From the NCBI RefSeq assembly GCF_029714405.1, contig NZ_CP121650.1, positions 7,755,001 to 7,819,000 of the forward strand: a DNA stretch of 64,000 nucleotides, written 5' to 3'. The translations under genes were made by a program, and so were the position numbers. Positions 47,805 through 57,128 of the stretch are shown piece after piece. This stretch comes from Bradyrhizobium sp. CB82 (lineage in GTDB: Bacteria > Pseudomonadota > Alphaproteobacteria > Rhizobiales > Xanthobacteraceae). Numbering within the stretch: the stretch's first letter is position 1; every line of letters begins with the position of its first letter. The notes under the pieces are model-generated. The model was given only the letters and a program-made list of their open reading frames with translations. It made no database searches and was not told where the DNA came from.

Positions 47805-50246
47805 CTAAGCAGGCCTTCTTTGTTGTTGCGAGCTTCCTTCGGGAAGTACATTTGTACCGATGATTCCCTCCCTCGCTAATTGCGCCATCGCTGCGTCAGA
47901 CAAGCCAAGAAGTCCCGATAAAACCTCTATGTTGTGCTGTCCCAACGTCGGCGCTGCAGCGCGGATAGGATAGGGCTCAGAACCTTCGCGAATCGGCAAT
48001 GATAGCTGCGGATGCCGGCCTATGAAAGCGCGTTCGACTTCCTGCAGAAACGCACGCGACTGGAGATGTCGATCCTCGAGCAGATCAATTGGCAGACGGG
48101 CTACGCCGGCGGCAACGCCTGCGGCTTGTAACTCATACATGGCCAGATCGGCGTCCCGAGTGAGTGTCCATGCTTCAATGCCTCTCTCGAGAACATCTTC
48201 GATGCTCCGACGAATTTCCTCGGATTTGAGCGACGGGTCCGCGGCCCAGTCAGGGCGGCCAATTACGTGGGCAAGCCTGTGCCACATGTTTTCGTTCGTC
48301 GCGGCTACCATGATCCAATTGTCTTCACCGGCGCATCGGAAGCAGCCATGCGGCACGAATTGCGGATGCCGATTGCCAAGCCTTCTCAGCGACGTGCTGT
48401 CGAGTGAATGAGCGGTGATCCACGGCGCCGCAAATGGCATCATGCATTCGATCTGGGCAAGATCGATGAACTGTCCCTGCCCTGTGTTGCGGGCGTGGAT
48501 CAGGGCGACCAGAACTGCAGCGCAGCCGTTTAACCCACCGACGGCATCCCCAAACGCAATGTGGCTCATCACTGGTGGGCCGTCGGCATTTCCGATCACG
48601 CTTGGTAATCCTGAACCCTGCTCGAGAGTCGAGCCGTAGGCCCGGCAATCGCGATTGACGCTATTTGCGCCAAACGCTGACATTGACATCATGACTAGCC
48701 GCGGGTTAAGCGTTTTTAGTACGTCATAACCAAGTCCGAACTTCGGAAGCACATCGACCGAATAATTGTCGACGACAATATCAGCTCTCGCCACAAGCCG
48801 TTTGGCGAGAGCAAGGCCCTGCTGCCGCGTGAGGTCGAGCGTGATTCCGCGCTTGTTGCGGTTCATAGTACAGAACCGCACTAGCTTTTCGTACATCTGC
48901 GCATCGATATAGGCCCGCCCTCGATCAACGCCGCGCCACCAGTCTGGATATTGGATAGCCTCAACCTTGATGACGTCCGCTCCGAGATCAGCCAGCGTGC
49001 GCGTACACAACGGACCTGCCCAACCCATCGAGAAGTCGATGACCCGAATTCCCTGCAATGGCGGCCGGGTCGTGTCGATACGGCTGGGTGATGGCAACCC
49101 AGTGCCGGCCAGATCTCTTGGCATATTCTGCGCGCTCTGCCGCTCGCCGAGGGCGGGAACCTTTCCGCCCCGACGCGGCGGCGTCAATGTCAACCGTTGC
49201 GCCGAACCGACCGCTAAGCCCTCCTCTTCGCCAAGCCAGACAGGCACAATCGCCCCTCGCACTTTCTTCTCCATGTCCTGGAGCAAATCGGATATTTCCG
49301 GGACTGGCACGATCGGTATCCTTCGTTTTCGCCCATCTGCGAACCATTCCTGGGCAGTCCGCGACTTCAACCTCGGCGTAAACGCTTGTTCAATCTGTTC
49401 CAGGTTTTTCAGACGATCTTCGCCGAGGACCAAAGCGGACTGATCACGCAATTCCGATAGGCCGAGCATGTCACAGAATGCCCGCCATTGTGCCGGTGTT
49501 GCCACCGTAACGCCGAGCCAACCCTTTCTGGTTTCGTAAATGCCAACCGGAGAGCCTGGCCAAAAACGGTTAATGCCGATCCGACGCATCACGTCACCGT
49601 GCGCAAACGCCTCTGACATGAGATACTCACTGAGAGAAAGGCTGGATTCGAAAATACTGAGCGACCACGACCGTCCCCCTCCGCCTTGCGCCTGCGCAAC
49701 CACCGAGGAAGCCGCGGCAATGAATCCCCACAGGCCGGCAAGGATGCCCGTTTGGAAATCCGGTGCGTGCATCGGCGGGCCCTCGACGGGGCCAACCAAG
49801 CTGATAAGGCCGGCAAGCGCGCGAACGGTTGAATCCGTTGCGGCAAATCCAGAATAGGGCCCCTTCGGGCCGAACCAGCTCCCTTGAAGGCAAATCAACC
49901 CAGGACGGAGCTGCCGGATCGCGGCCAAATCAATGAACGGGCAGTCTGCGGGATCGACGTCGCGACCATCGATCAGAATGTCACAGTCCTCGATTAACGC
50001 TGTCAGTCGTCTGCTTGCCTGTCGTGCGATGGGATCGATTACGATGCTTGACTTGTTGAAGTTCAGAAAAGCGAACCAGGCGCTCTGCGCGCTCGGCGTG
50101 AGTGGCAGGCTTCTTCTAAGTGGATCCCCTTTTGGCGGCTCGATCTTCAGAACATCGGCACCAAAATCTGCGAACAGTCGCGCACAATAACTGGTTGATG
50201 CCGAGCTACCGATTTCGACCACCCGCAGATGCGACAACACTCCCAT
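47805..50246 (-). CDS. Tandem class III CoA-transferase (CaiB/BaiF family, two domains)
   Basis: 813 residues; the ATG at 50246 has GGAGG six bases upstream and gives MGVLSHLRVVEIGS, the usual family start. An ATG four codons earlier lacks a ribosome site. Two full CoA-transferase III domains lie in one chain: about 1-375 (RLFADFGADVLKIEPPKGDP, GPYSGFAATD, HAPDFQTGILAG) and about 395-790 (RVIDFSMGWAGPLCTRTLADLGADVIKVE, NRNKRGITLDL, SHIAFGDAVGGLNG). Each has the Asp that forms the acyl-aspartate intermediate in formyl-CoA transferase. Such proteins move CoA between carboxylates such as carnitine, succinate or aryl acids. Single gene, no operon partner; a donor-acceptor pair fitting the BKACE or MaoC products is possible but unproven. 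Confidence 0.9.
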   Translation of the reverse strand: MGVLSHLRVVEIGSSASTSYCARLFADFGADVLKIEPPKGDPLRRSLPLTPSAQSAWFAFLNFNKSSIVIDPIARQASRRLTALIEDCDILIDGRDVDPADCPFIDLAAIRQLRPGLICLQGSWFGPKGPYSGFAATDSTVRALAGLISLVGPVEGPPMHAPDFQTGILAGLWGFIAAASSVVAQAQGGGGRSWSLSIFESSLSLSEYLMSEAFAHGDVMRRIGINRFWPGSPVGIYETRKGWLGVTVATPAQWRAFCDMLGLSELRDQSALVLGEDRLKNLEQIEQAFTPRLKSRTAQEWFADGRKRRIPIVPVPEISDLLQDMEKKVRGAIVPVWLGEEEGLAVGSAQRLTLTPPRRGGKVPALGERQSAQNMPRDLAGTGLPSPSRIDTTRPPLQGIRVIDFSMGWAGPLCTRTLADLGADVIKVEAIQYPDWWRGVDRGRAYIDAQMYEKLVRFCTMNRNKRGITLDLTRQQGLALAKRLVARADIVVDNYSVDVLPKFGLGYDVLKTLNPRLVMMSMSAFGANSVNRDCRAYGSTLEQGSGLPSVIGNADGPPVMSHIAFGDAVGGLNGCAAVLVALIHARNTGQGQFIDLAQIECMMPFAAPWITAHSLDSTSLRRLGNRHPQFVPHGCFRCAGEDNWIMVAATNENMWHRLAHVIGRPDWAADPSLKSEEIRRSIEDVLERGIEAWTLTRDADLAMYELQAAGVAAGVARLPIDLLEDRHLQSRAFLQEVERAFIGRHPQLSLPIREGSEPYPIRAAAPTLGQHNIEVLSGLLGLSDAAMAQLAREGIIGTNVLPEGSSQQQRRPA

Positions 50247-50975
50247 CAAGGCCTCCATTTTGATAGTCTGAATTATGGTCTATTGCGCGATGCGGGGCAC
50301 GGCACACTGCCTGCTTGCAATCGGCCATAAGCTGGAGGCGCCAGAACCGAACGCAGAGTCTTTTCCAACGCTGTCTTCTGGGCGAACTCGCCGACCTGTA
50401 GATGCGACAAGATATGGAGGTGCCGTCGGCGCACGCTCTGCAACTTTGTTGCTGCAACGCCCTCCGTCGGCGCCGGCAACCAGGCGGTAGCTAATGCTCC
50501 AGCCTCTGGCCTCCGAATTGGGCCATGCCGCGCCTGAAGAAAGAACGAAAGCCCGCATCGTGAGACGTGCAACGATTTCTCCACGTTATTGCTCATTGTA
50601 CCGGCTGAGCCGCATCATCGCTCAGATCGTCAGCCGATCCTACGCCATTAGCAAGTGATCGAGGCACTACCTACTCTGGTGAGGAGATTTAGTATAGTTG
50701 AGAGCTGAGAAAGACTATTGGACGGTATTGGCATTCAACTGCGGCATTGAGCGATGGCCGAGTCAGTTCGCCTCGGTCTCTCGATCGGCGTGCGGTGTGG
50801 GTGAGGCCGGCTTGTAATCGGTAACGATCACGCGATCGTCGACCTACAGTTGTGCGCAGAGAAGGTCCGCCCGCACGATGACAGGCCGATGCCCTTCGTA
50901 CGATGATCACCACGTCTCGGCGGCGCAACCGATCTAGAGGGGTCCTTCTCGCAAGCCGGGCGCGGACGGTGGCGC
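50247..50975. other. Intergenic upstream of CoA-transferase gene
   Basis: No gene recognised and no sigma-54 element. CTACCTACTCTGGTGAGGA at 50667-50685 also occurs, with one change, at 37983-38001 upstream of the KamA-like gene. Confidence 0.4.
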
Positions 50976-51185
50976 ATCGAGAAGTAATGATGCGTCGATC
51001 GTCATCGCGCGCCGGGCCGGTCTGGTTCGTCGGCAGATGTGGCTCAATCTGAGCCCACTGCTTGTCGTTGAGCCAGAACAGTCCTTTGCGCATCGAAGTC
51101 CCCCGATCATCAGCGGTATCATTCACATGCTTCAGTGCGGCGCACGCTGGCGCGACTGCCCGCCCGATTATGGTATCCCTTTCGA
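50976..51185. pseudogene. IS5-family (IS427-like) remnant, rearranged
   Basis: Minus strand from ATG at 51093: MRKGLFWLNDKQWAQIEPHLP, GPARDDDRRIIT. The next piece of the same protein, ISGIIHMLQCGARWRDCPPDYG, is read on the plus strand at about 51100-51170. The two halves now face in opposite directions, so the remnant was inverted internally. Confidence 0.65.
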
Positions 51186-51284
51186 TTCACTTAGATTAGA
51201 TTAGGGTCTGTACCTAATTAGCGAACTCTGATTCCCTCGCGCCGAGTTGATTCGATGCGCCTGCAGGGGCGGAGGCCGGCAGGG

Positions 51285-51989
51285 ATGTCGAAGGCTCTTT
51301 TCGCTGGACGCGTTCGGGTTCTGACCGCGGTTTTGGCGGGCGCAGCACACCGAGAGGCGGACGAACTGTATGGGGTGCGGGCGGCGAGTGTAAGCCGGCT
51401 GCGGACGCGCGAACGCTAGCGGGGGCGACGCGCATCGAGAAGCCCTTCGTGGAGATCGGCGGTCCAGTTGCATTGAGGCGCACACGGAGAAGAGGCTTGC
51501 GATGCACGGTCATTGGAAGGGCACAACCTTCGTCGCGCGAATCATCTCGGCCGGCATTATCGCCCCTGGGTCCGCGATCAAATTCAATAAGGCGTGTACC
51601 TGTCACTACGCAAAGGATGACCAGATGACATCAGATTGCAAAAGGCGTCTACCAACCGGTGCGCAGCTGTCGGCGTGCGATCCGGCCGGATGCGTGCGTT
51701 TCGAGCCGGGAGAGGATGTCGACCGCGGATAGTGCGGAACCGGGGCGAGCCATTCTTGGATCATAAGAACGTAGGGGTCGAGCATCGATGGCCGATGTGG
51801 ACAGGCTTACGCCTTACATACGGTGCCGATGAATGACGCGGATCGTGGCCGCGAGTAGGAGCAAGCCGCTCGCGACACGCGCGCCCTCCATTCTCACCTG
51901 AGGCAATATGGGTGGCAATTTTCTATGTCGCCTGAAGAACTGGCAATCGAACGCCGCTCGACAGCTGATTAGCAGCGCGGAGCTCACAC
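51285..51989 (+). pseudogene. IS630-family remnant with internal deletion
   Basis: MSKALFAGRVRVLTAVLAGAAHREADELYGVRAASVSRLRT is an IS630 N-terminal helix-turn-helix. After stops, HGHWKGTTFVARIISAGIIAP (about 51500-51570) is the segment normally some 100 residues later. From 51600 to the next IS at 51990 nothing is recognisable. Confidence 0.6.
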
Positions 51990-51999
51990 TAGTGGTTTA

Positions 52000-53130
52000 T
52001 CACAGTGGTTTTGACTCTTTGGAGGTCGTTGGATAGGCGCGGCGGAGTTTGGCGCGGGCTTTGTCGGTTGTGAACATCCACTTGATGCGTTGTCGGGTTT
52101 TATTTCGCGGCCGTTGCCATGCAGCGATCTCGTTTCGGAGCCTTTTGGGGTCGTCGATGCGACGGCCGAGACATTGACGCTGCAGCACGCTGATCTCGCA
52201 CTCGACCATGTTGAGCCAACTTGCGTGTTTCGGGGTGTAGTGGAATTCGAGGCGGCGCAGGATGCGACGGGCCTCGGCAGGCGCAAATGCTTGATACAGC
52301 GCGCCGGCGGTATGAATCGACAGATTGTCCTGAACGACACGGATGCAGGCGGCGTCGGGATAATGGATGTCGACGAGTTCACGCATGCAGTGCGCGTAGT
52401 CCACGTCGGCGCGGCGGTCTGTAACCTTGACGTTGCGCCAGCCACGATGCGGGTCGAAGGTAACGAAGAGATTGACGGTGCCGTTGCGGCGGTACTCGTA
52501 ATCGTAGCGCTCGCGCTGTCCCGGCTCGGCTGGAATCGGCTGACGGACCTCGCCGATGAGCTGGACGGGGGTCTCGTCGAAGCAGACCAGCGGCCGGACG
52601 GGATCCGGCGCCTCGGCGTAGAGGTCGAGCACGTCCTCCATGCGGGCGACGTATTCGCCATCGACATGGGGGATGCACCACATGTCCCTGCGCCATGGCT
52701 TGAGGTCGTTCTCGGCCAGCCGGCGACGCACGGTCTCGCCCGACAGGCTGTCATGATCGGTGAGCTTGACGATCGTGTCGGCCAGCAGCGTCAGCGTCCA
52801 ACGTTTGCGGTCGGCGGGCGGCTTGGCGCATGCCGTCGCCACCAGCAGGGCCTCCTCCCTGCCGGTCAGCTTGCGCTCTGCGCCCGGACGCGGCTCCTCG
52901 CTCAAGGCCCGCTCCAGATTGCCTTCCACGAAGCGGCGCTTGGTCCGGCCGACGCTGGACAGGCTGACCCGGACGGTTCGGACAATCTCCGCGTCGCAAC
53001 TACCGGCATCGGCCGCCAGCAAAATCTGCGCCCGCTTGAGCTTGCGGGCGGCATGCTTGCCGCCGCCGCGCATCGCCGTCAGTTCGTCCCGCTCGATTTG
53101 GCTCAATTCGACCCGATAACGTACATTCAT
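52000..53130 (-). CDS. IS630-family transposase, intact
   Basis: 376 residues. HTH region CDAEIVRTVRVSLSSVGRTKRRFVEG with a long linker, then the DDE core: VCFDETPVQLIGE (first Asp), VVQDNLSIHTAGAL (second Asp), HASWLNMVECEISVLQRQCLGRRI (Glu). No lesions. The mobile copy is bounded by good terminal repeats, so it may be active. It differs from the other IS630 types in the window. Confidence 0.92.
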   Translation of the reverse strand: MNVRYRVELSQIERDELTAMRGGGKHAARKLKRAQILLAADAGSCDAEIVRTVRVSLSSVGRTKRRFVEGNLERALSEEPRPGAERKLTGREEALLVATACAKPPADRKRWTLTLLADTIVKLTDHDSLSGETVRRRLAENDLKPWRRDMWCIPHVDGEYVARMEDVLDLYAEAPDPVRPLVCFDETPVQLIGEVRQPIPAEPGQRERYDYEYRRNGTVNLFVTFDPHRGWRNVKVTDRRADVDYAHCMRELVDIHYPDAACIRVVQDNLSIHTAGALYQAFAPAEARRILRRLEFHYTPKHASWLNMVECEISVLQRQCLGRRIDDPKRLRNEIAAWQRPRNKTRQRIKWMFTTDKARAKLRRAYPTTSKESKPL

Positions 53131-53168
53131 GCTTCGCCTCCTTGTCGGAGGCCCGGACGAATCCAGCG

Positions 53169-53450
53169 ATGAGTCAAAAATCAGGCACGCGCTTCACGGA
53201 GAAGCAGGGGCACTACCTGGCCTTTATCTACACCTACGCGCACATGTTCGGACGCCCACCCGCCGAAACCGACATGCAGCGCCATTTCCGCGTCAGCCCG
53301 CCGTCGGTCCACCAGATGATCGTCACCCTCGAACGAAACGGCTTCATTCGCCGTCAGCCCGGTGTTCCCCGGAGCATCGAGATTCTTTTGCCACCCGAAA
53401 ACTTGCTCATCCTCGAATGGCTCGGCATCAAAACGTCAAAATCACTGTGA
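53169..53450 (+). CDS. LexA-type winged-helix protein inside the IS630 element
   Basis: 93 residues from ATG at 53169, divergent from the transposase. Reads FTEKQGHYLAFIYTYAHMFGRPPAETDMQRHF, HTH PPSVHQMIVTLERNGFIRRQPGVPRSIEILLP, as in the LexA N-terminal DNA-binding domain, without the peptidase domain. It ends ten bases before the terminal repeat. Position and direction suggest a regulator of the divergent transposase promoter or an accessory DNA-binding protein; that is inference. Confidence 0.75.
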   Translation: MSQKSGTRFTEKQGHYLAFIYTYAHMFGRPPAETDMQRHFRVSPPSVHQMIVTLERNGFIRRQPGVPRSIEILLPPENLLILEWLGIKTSKSL

Positions 53451-53474
53451 TGAACTACTAGGTGCCGACGCACG

Positions 53475-53740
53475 CTCCGTGTCCTGGATTCCAATCGCGA
53501 CAAGTGTCCTTGCCCAATCACCGCAAGCCGCTGCTCGCTACTGCGCTGCTCGCCCTCGCCAAGCTCTCGGGCAAAGGCTACCAAATCAATCTGCCGTGGT
53601 GCGGCCGTTATCCCTGGCATTCCAGCCCGCTCATCGAGGCGGTTCCCTAGTTCGTTTTGTGCCTCGCGCATGCTTGCCAGCAATACTACCGGATCAAGCG
53701 TGCAGTAGATCTCTCGCAGCTTGCGCTTCGATGGTGACCA
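53475..53740 (-). pseudogene. Integrase-core transposase, C-terminal remnant
   Basis: RKLREIYCTLDPVVLLASMREAQNELGNRLDERAG is the end of the protein family seen decayed at 27605-29206. Cut on one side by the IS630 and on the other by a group II intron fragment. Confidence 0.5.
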
Positions 53741-53744
53741 TGAT

Positions 53745-54221
53745 CTTGCCAAGGTCGATATGGTGGACCGCCTGAACCGCCAACTGCGGGGCCGGGCGGC
53801 CTTCTACAAGTACACGGACTTCACTGCAACCACGTTCCGGCACGTCGATCATGTCGTGTTCTGGAAAATGGCGCACTGGCTGGCGAGAAAGTGTCGGAGC
53901 CGCATCAAACCATTGATGCGGAGCTGGTATCGAGCACCAGTCGCTGGGCAGGCCAAGACCTGGTTTGTCCACGGGGTCAGGGAACGAGGCCATCGTGTCG
54001 GGAAAGCATTGCACCGATTGGTTTCCATTCCAAAGGGGCAGTTCCGATGGTGAATCCGGAAGCAAATCCCTACATCTTCAGGGAGGAGCCCAGGAAGACC
54101 ATTACCTCGCGATATCAGGATGTCGCAATGGCTATGGGCCAGACCTGAACGGAGAGCCGTATGCGCTGAAAGGTGCCCGTACGGTTCGGGGAGGAGAAGC
54201 GCTTATGCGCTTCTTACTCCA
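53745..54221 (+). pseudogene. Group II intron 3' fragment (RT C-terminus and domain V)
   Basis: Same type as intron A: VDRLNRQLRGRAAFYKYTDFTATTFRHVDHVVFWKMAHWLARK, then a frameshift near 54050 (NPEANPYIFREE...DVAMAMGQT). Domain V (GAGCCGTATGCG...CGTACGGTTC) is at about 54150-54190 and the domain VI stem to 54221. The RT core and 5' domains are absent. Confidence 0.85.
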
Positions 54222-54385
54222 TTGACACTTCTATAACAGCAGGCGTCCCCATTCGAGTCTTGACGGCAGCACGCCGGATCAAGCCTAGTTCACCTCGCTG
54301 CCACTCCGCATGGCCGCCTAACCCCGGCACAGGCTCCACCTATCGACGCGGAAACTAAGTTCAGACAACCGGGACCAGCTCTGGG
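54222..54385 (+). pseudogene. IS3 orfB tail and terminal repeat (third copy)
   Basis: Right after the intron fragment, another frame gives RRPHSSLDGSTPDQA and LPLRMAA, the end of the orfB seen at 11568-12025, then CTCCACCTATCGACGCGGAA and the terminal repeat GTTCAGACAACCGGGACCAGCTC. About 100 codons of exon 2 are deleted. Confidence 0.8.
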
Positions 54386-54753
54386 ATCTCTCGTCCGCTT
54401 CGTCATCACAGCCCGTCAGAAAGGCGATGACGCGCCGGCTGCACTCCTTTGAAAGTGAAATTCGTACTCCTTACGATCCGGATCGCATCCACGATGCTGC
54501 TGCCGAGAAAAGGCGCCAAGCCGCATACCAAACAATCCTTCGCGATCGCTCGACGGTGCTATGGTTGCGATAAGTGGCCACGCGACTTCGCCCTGCTTGA
54601 TTTGGTAGCTACCCAAGCGAGGCAGCCTGGTGATTTAGTTCGTTGGAACCAAGGGCCGAACGAGCTGCCCATAAGATTTGTACAGAGACCTGCAGTCCAG
54701 CCGCTAAGCCTGACGGCGAGCGGGCGCAGCTGAGCGGTCGGAACACATTAACA
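54386..54753. other. Upstream region of the oxoamine synthase gene
   Basis: 368 bases. A plus frame 54449-54733 has no family resemblance. No sigma-54 element, and no strong ribosome site before 54754. Confidence 0.4.
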
Positions 54754-56031
54754 ATGAAGAATGAAATGCAACAGCCGATCGCTCCCACCGAAGGCGGTCG
54801 CCCAAGTGGACTGTTTCGGAACACTGCCCACGCGATCAGCGAGAGCAGGCCATATTTCGATACAGTCCCGATCGCTAGTCTCATGGCCGCCCATGGACGC
54901 TCTGCGACCGGATGCGCTGTTGCCTGGGGCAACGGTCTACTTGACGGCTGTCCGCGTGTGATTGATTTTGCGCGATGCTCTTACCTTGGCCTCGACAATC
55001 ATCCGATGATCGTCGCCGGAGCAATCGAGGCGATCGAGTCGCATCGGTCATTGCATTGGCCCAGCGCCCGGACGCGACTCAATTTCGATCTTCTGGGAGA
55101 GCTTGAAGAAGGCCTCTCTGAGATTTTTCGCGCCCGTGTGCTCGCTTTTTCCAGTGGCATGCTCGCCAATCTGGGGGCGATGCCCATCCTTGCTTCGGGT
55201 CAATTGACGGGCGGCAGGAGGCCGCTCATCGTGTTCGATCGATCTGCACGCATCTCGCTTGCCTATCACAAGCCGTTGGCGACTGATGAAACCCGGGTGA
55301 AAGCGATCTTGCACAACGACCTAGACGCTCTTGAACGCTTGTGCCGCGAAAATCCCGTGGTGGCCTATGTGTGCGATGGTGTTTACTCCATGGGAGGCTA
55401 TTCACCGATGAAGGAACTGCGTCAGCTCCAGGAACGGTATGGTCTCTTTCTCTATATTGACGATGCTCACGGTATATCGATCTTCGGACGCAAAGGCGAA
55501 GGATTTGCTCGCTCTCAGTTTCCTGAAGTGCTCGGTGGCCGAACGATTATAGCAGCCTCTCTCGCCAAGGGATTCGGCGCATCGGGCGGCGTATTGATGC
55601 TTGGAGTGGCGGATCACGAGGCGCTGTTTCGACGATATTCCATTCCGTATGCATTTTCTGAGGCGCCAAATCTTGCTGCAGTTGGTGCGGCGCTTGGGTC
55701 GTGTAAAATTCACCGCTCGGCAGAACTCGGCCGGCGGCAGCGGCGGTTGGCGCAACGGATCCACGTCTTCGACCGTCGCATTGCGACCGCCGAGCAGGGC
55801 AATGCACTTCCGATCAGAAACATCACTGTCGGATCGGAGGCCAATGCGATTGCAATCGCTAGAGGGCTTCTCGACTGCGGCTTCCATACCATCCCAAGTG
55901 TCAGGCATGGAAAGGCGGGACTTTGGTTGTGCATTACAGCGGAGCATGAGGTTCGCGACATAGAGCGACTGTGCGACGCGATCTTGCAAAAAGTAGCCGA
56001 AAGCACGGGAAAGCCGTACCCTCTCAGGTGA
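54754..56031 (+). CDS. Alpha-oxoamine synthase family (8-amino-7-oxononanoate synthase-like), PLP enzyme
   Basis: 425 residues from ATG at 54754. The frame is open back to 54643, but the extra part looks non-coding. Fold-type I: DFARCSYLGLDNHP (71-84), FSSGMLANLGAMP, VCDGVYSMGGYSPMKEL, DDAHG (236-240) and the PLP lysine Lys272 in SLAKGFGASGGV. The family joins an acyl-CoA to an amino acid with loss of CO2, as in biotin, sphingolipid, haem and CqsA-type signal synthesis. The usual GSR...H motif is SARTRLNFDL here, so this is not ordinary BioF. No biotin genes are near. The gene ends 22 bases before a complete IS21 element that may have cut it off from partners. Confidence 0.85.
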   Translation: MKNEMQQPIAPTEGGRPSGLFRNTAHAISESRPYFDTVPIASLMAAHGRSATGCAVAWGNGLLDGCPRVIDFARCSYLGLDNHPMIVAGAIEAIESHRSLHWPSARTRLNFDLLGELEEGLSEIFRARVLAFSSGMLANLGAMPILASGQLTGGRRPLIVFDRSARISLAYHKPLATDETRVKAILHNDLDALERLCRENPVVAYVCDGVYSMGGYSPMKELRQLQERYGLFLYIDDAHGISIFGRKGEGFARSQFPEVLGGRTIIAASLAKGFGASGGVLMLGVADHEALFRRYSIPYAFSEAPNLAAVGAALGSCKIHRSAELGRRQRRLAQRIHVFDRRIATAEQGNALPIRNITVGSEANAIAIARGLLDCGFHTIPSVRHGKAGLWLCITAEHEVRDIERLCDAILQKVAESTGKPYPLR

Positions 56032-56304
56032 TTCTTCCGGGAGAACTGCTAGCTGCGCATTACGACGATCGCGACCACCCGCTACGACGCATCGCGACCA
56101 CCCGCTACCCAGTATGAAGGCGCCGTTGGGCAACACTTGGTGATTCTCAGTATTCTCGCGTGGCGTCAAGCGGGGTGGAGGCGGTCCCCGTAGTCAACAG
56201 GAGGGACCCGCGCGCGCTGCGGAGTGCCCCCACGGCTGACGCAGCGGCGCGCGCGGGAGGTCCCTGTTGACCCACGGGGGCGGCCGGGATGACGGATCTG
56301 CGTG

Positions 56305-57114
56305 TCATTTCTTGGCTCCCCTCGACGGTATGCCATCCGCTGCGGTTGGTGTCGCGGGCTGCGCCAGCGGCTCGATTGCTTCGGCGACTTTGATCTTGCG
56401 CATCGACGGGCCGTCGAGTTCGAGCCGGTAGGCATTGTGGACAATGCGATCCAATATCGCATCGCCAAGAGTGGGCTCGCCAATAACCTCATGCCAAGTT
56501 GCCACGGGGAGTTGGCTGGTGATGAGGATGGAGCCGCGGCCATGACGGTCCTCGACGATCTCCATGAGATCGCGCCGCTGGCTGGCTGAGAGGCGGTCGG
56601 GTCCCCAATCGTCAAGGACGAGCAAATCGACCTTGACCAGCATCCGGAATAGCCGCGCGAAGCGGCCGTCACCGTGGGCGAGATCGAGATCGGCGAACAG
56701 CCGTGGCACGCGGGCGTAGTGGACTGTGTAGCCATCGCGGCAGGCCTTCTGCGCGAGCGCGCAGGATAGCCACGACTTGCCCACGCCGCACGGGCCGCTG
56801 ATCAGCAATCCGCGGTGCTCGGCGATCCAGCGGCACGTTGCCAATTGCTGGAACAGCGCTTTGTCGAGCCGGCGCGGCGTCCGGTAATCGACGTCCTCGA
56901 TTGCGGCTTGGCTGTGACGCAGCCGAGCGGCACGCAGTCGGGTCTGGAAGCGGCGGGTGTTGCGATTGGCGGCCTCGCGGTCGAGCAGCAGCGCCAACCA
57001 TTCGGCGTGCGCGAGATCGCGGGTCTCCTCTTGCGCTTCGAGCTCGACGAAAGCCTGCGCCATGCCGTCGAGCTTGAGCGCTCTGAGCTGGTCGAGGGTG
57101 GGGTGTGTGAGCAT
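56305..57114 (-). CDS. istB: IS21 helper ATPase IstB
   Basis: 269 residues. AAA+ ATPase with Walker A GPCGVGKSWLSCAL, Walker B LLVLDDWGP and sensor region GSILITSQLPVATWHEVIG. It assembles on target DNA and activates IstA. Starts 14 bases after istA stops, behind GAGGAGATGACGACTG. A short alanine/proline tail (AQPATPTAADGIPS) ends the protein. Confidence 0.92.
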   Translation of the reverse strand: MLTHPTLDQLRALKLDGMAQAFVELEAQEETRDLAHAEWLALLLDREAANRNTRRFQTRLRAARLRHSQAAIEDVDYRTPRRLDKALFQQLATCRWIAEHRGLLISGPCGVGKSWLSCALAQKACRDGYTVHYARVPRLFADLDLAHGDGRFARLFRMLVKVDLLVLDDWGPDRLSASQRRDLMEIVEDRHGRGSILITSQLPVATWHEVIGEPTLGDAILDRIVHNAYRLELDGPSMRKIKVAEAIEPLAQPATPTAADGIPSRGAKK

Positions 57115-57128
57115 CAGTCGTCATCTCC

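Larger units (their letters stand above)
51990..53460. mobile_element. Complete IS630-family element with an extra HTH gene
   Basis: Terminal repeats TAGTGGTTTATCACAGTGG (left) and the inverse of TAGTAGTTCATCACAGTGA (right), each beginning with the TA target dinucleotide. The transposase (minus) and a small LexA-like gene (plus) are divergent and share a 38-base gap. Both are open. Confidence 0.85.

Noticed and set aside
52090..53172. 360-codon plus-strand open frame
   Set aside because: It is the antisense shadow of the intact IS630 transposase on the minus strand; no motifs of its own.
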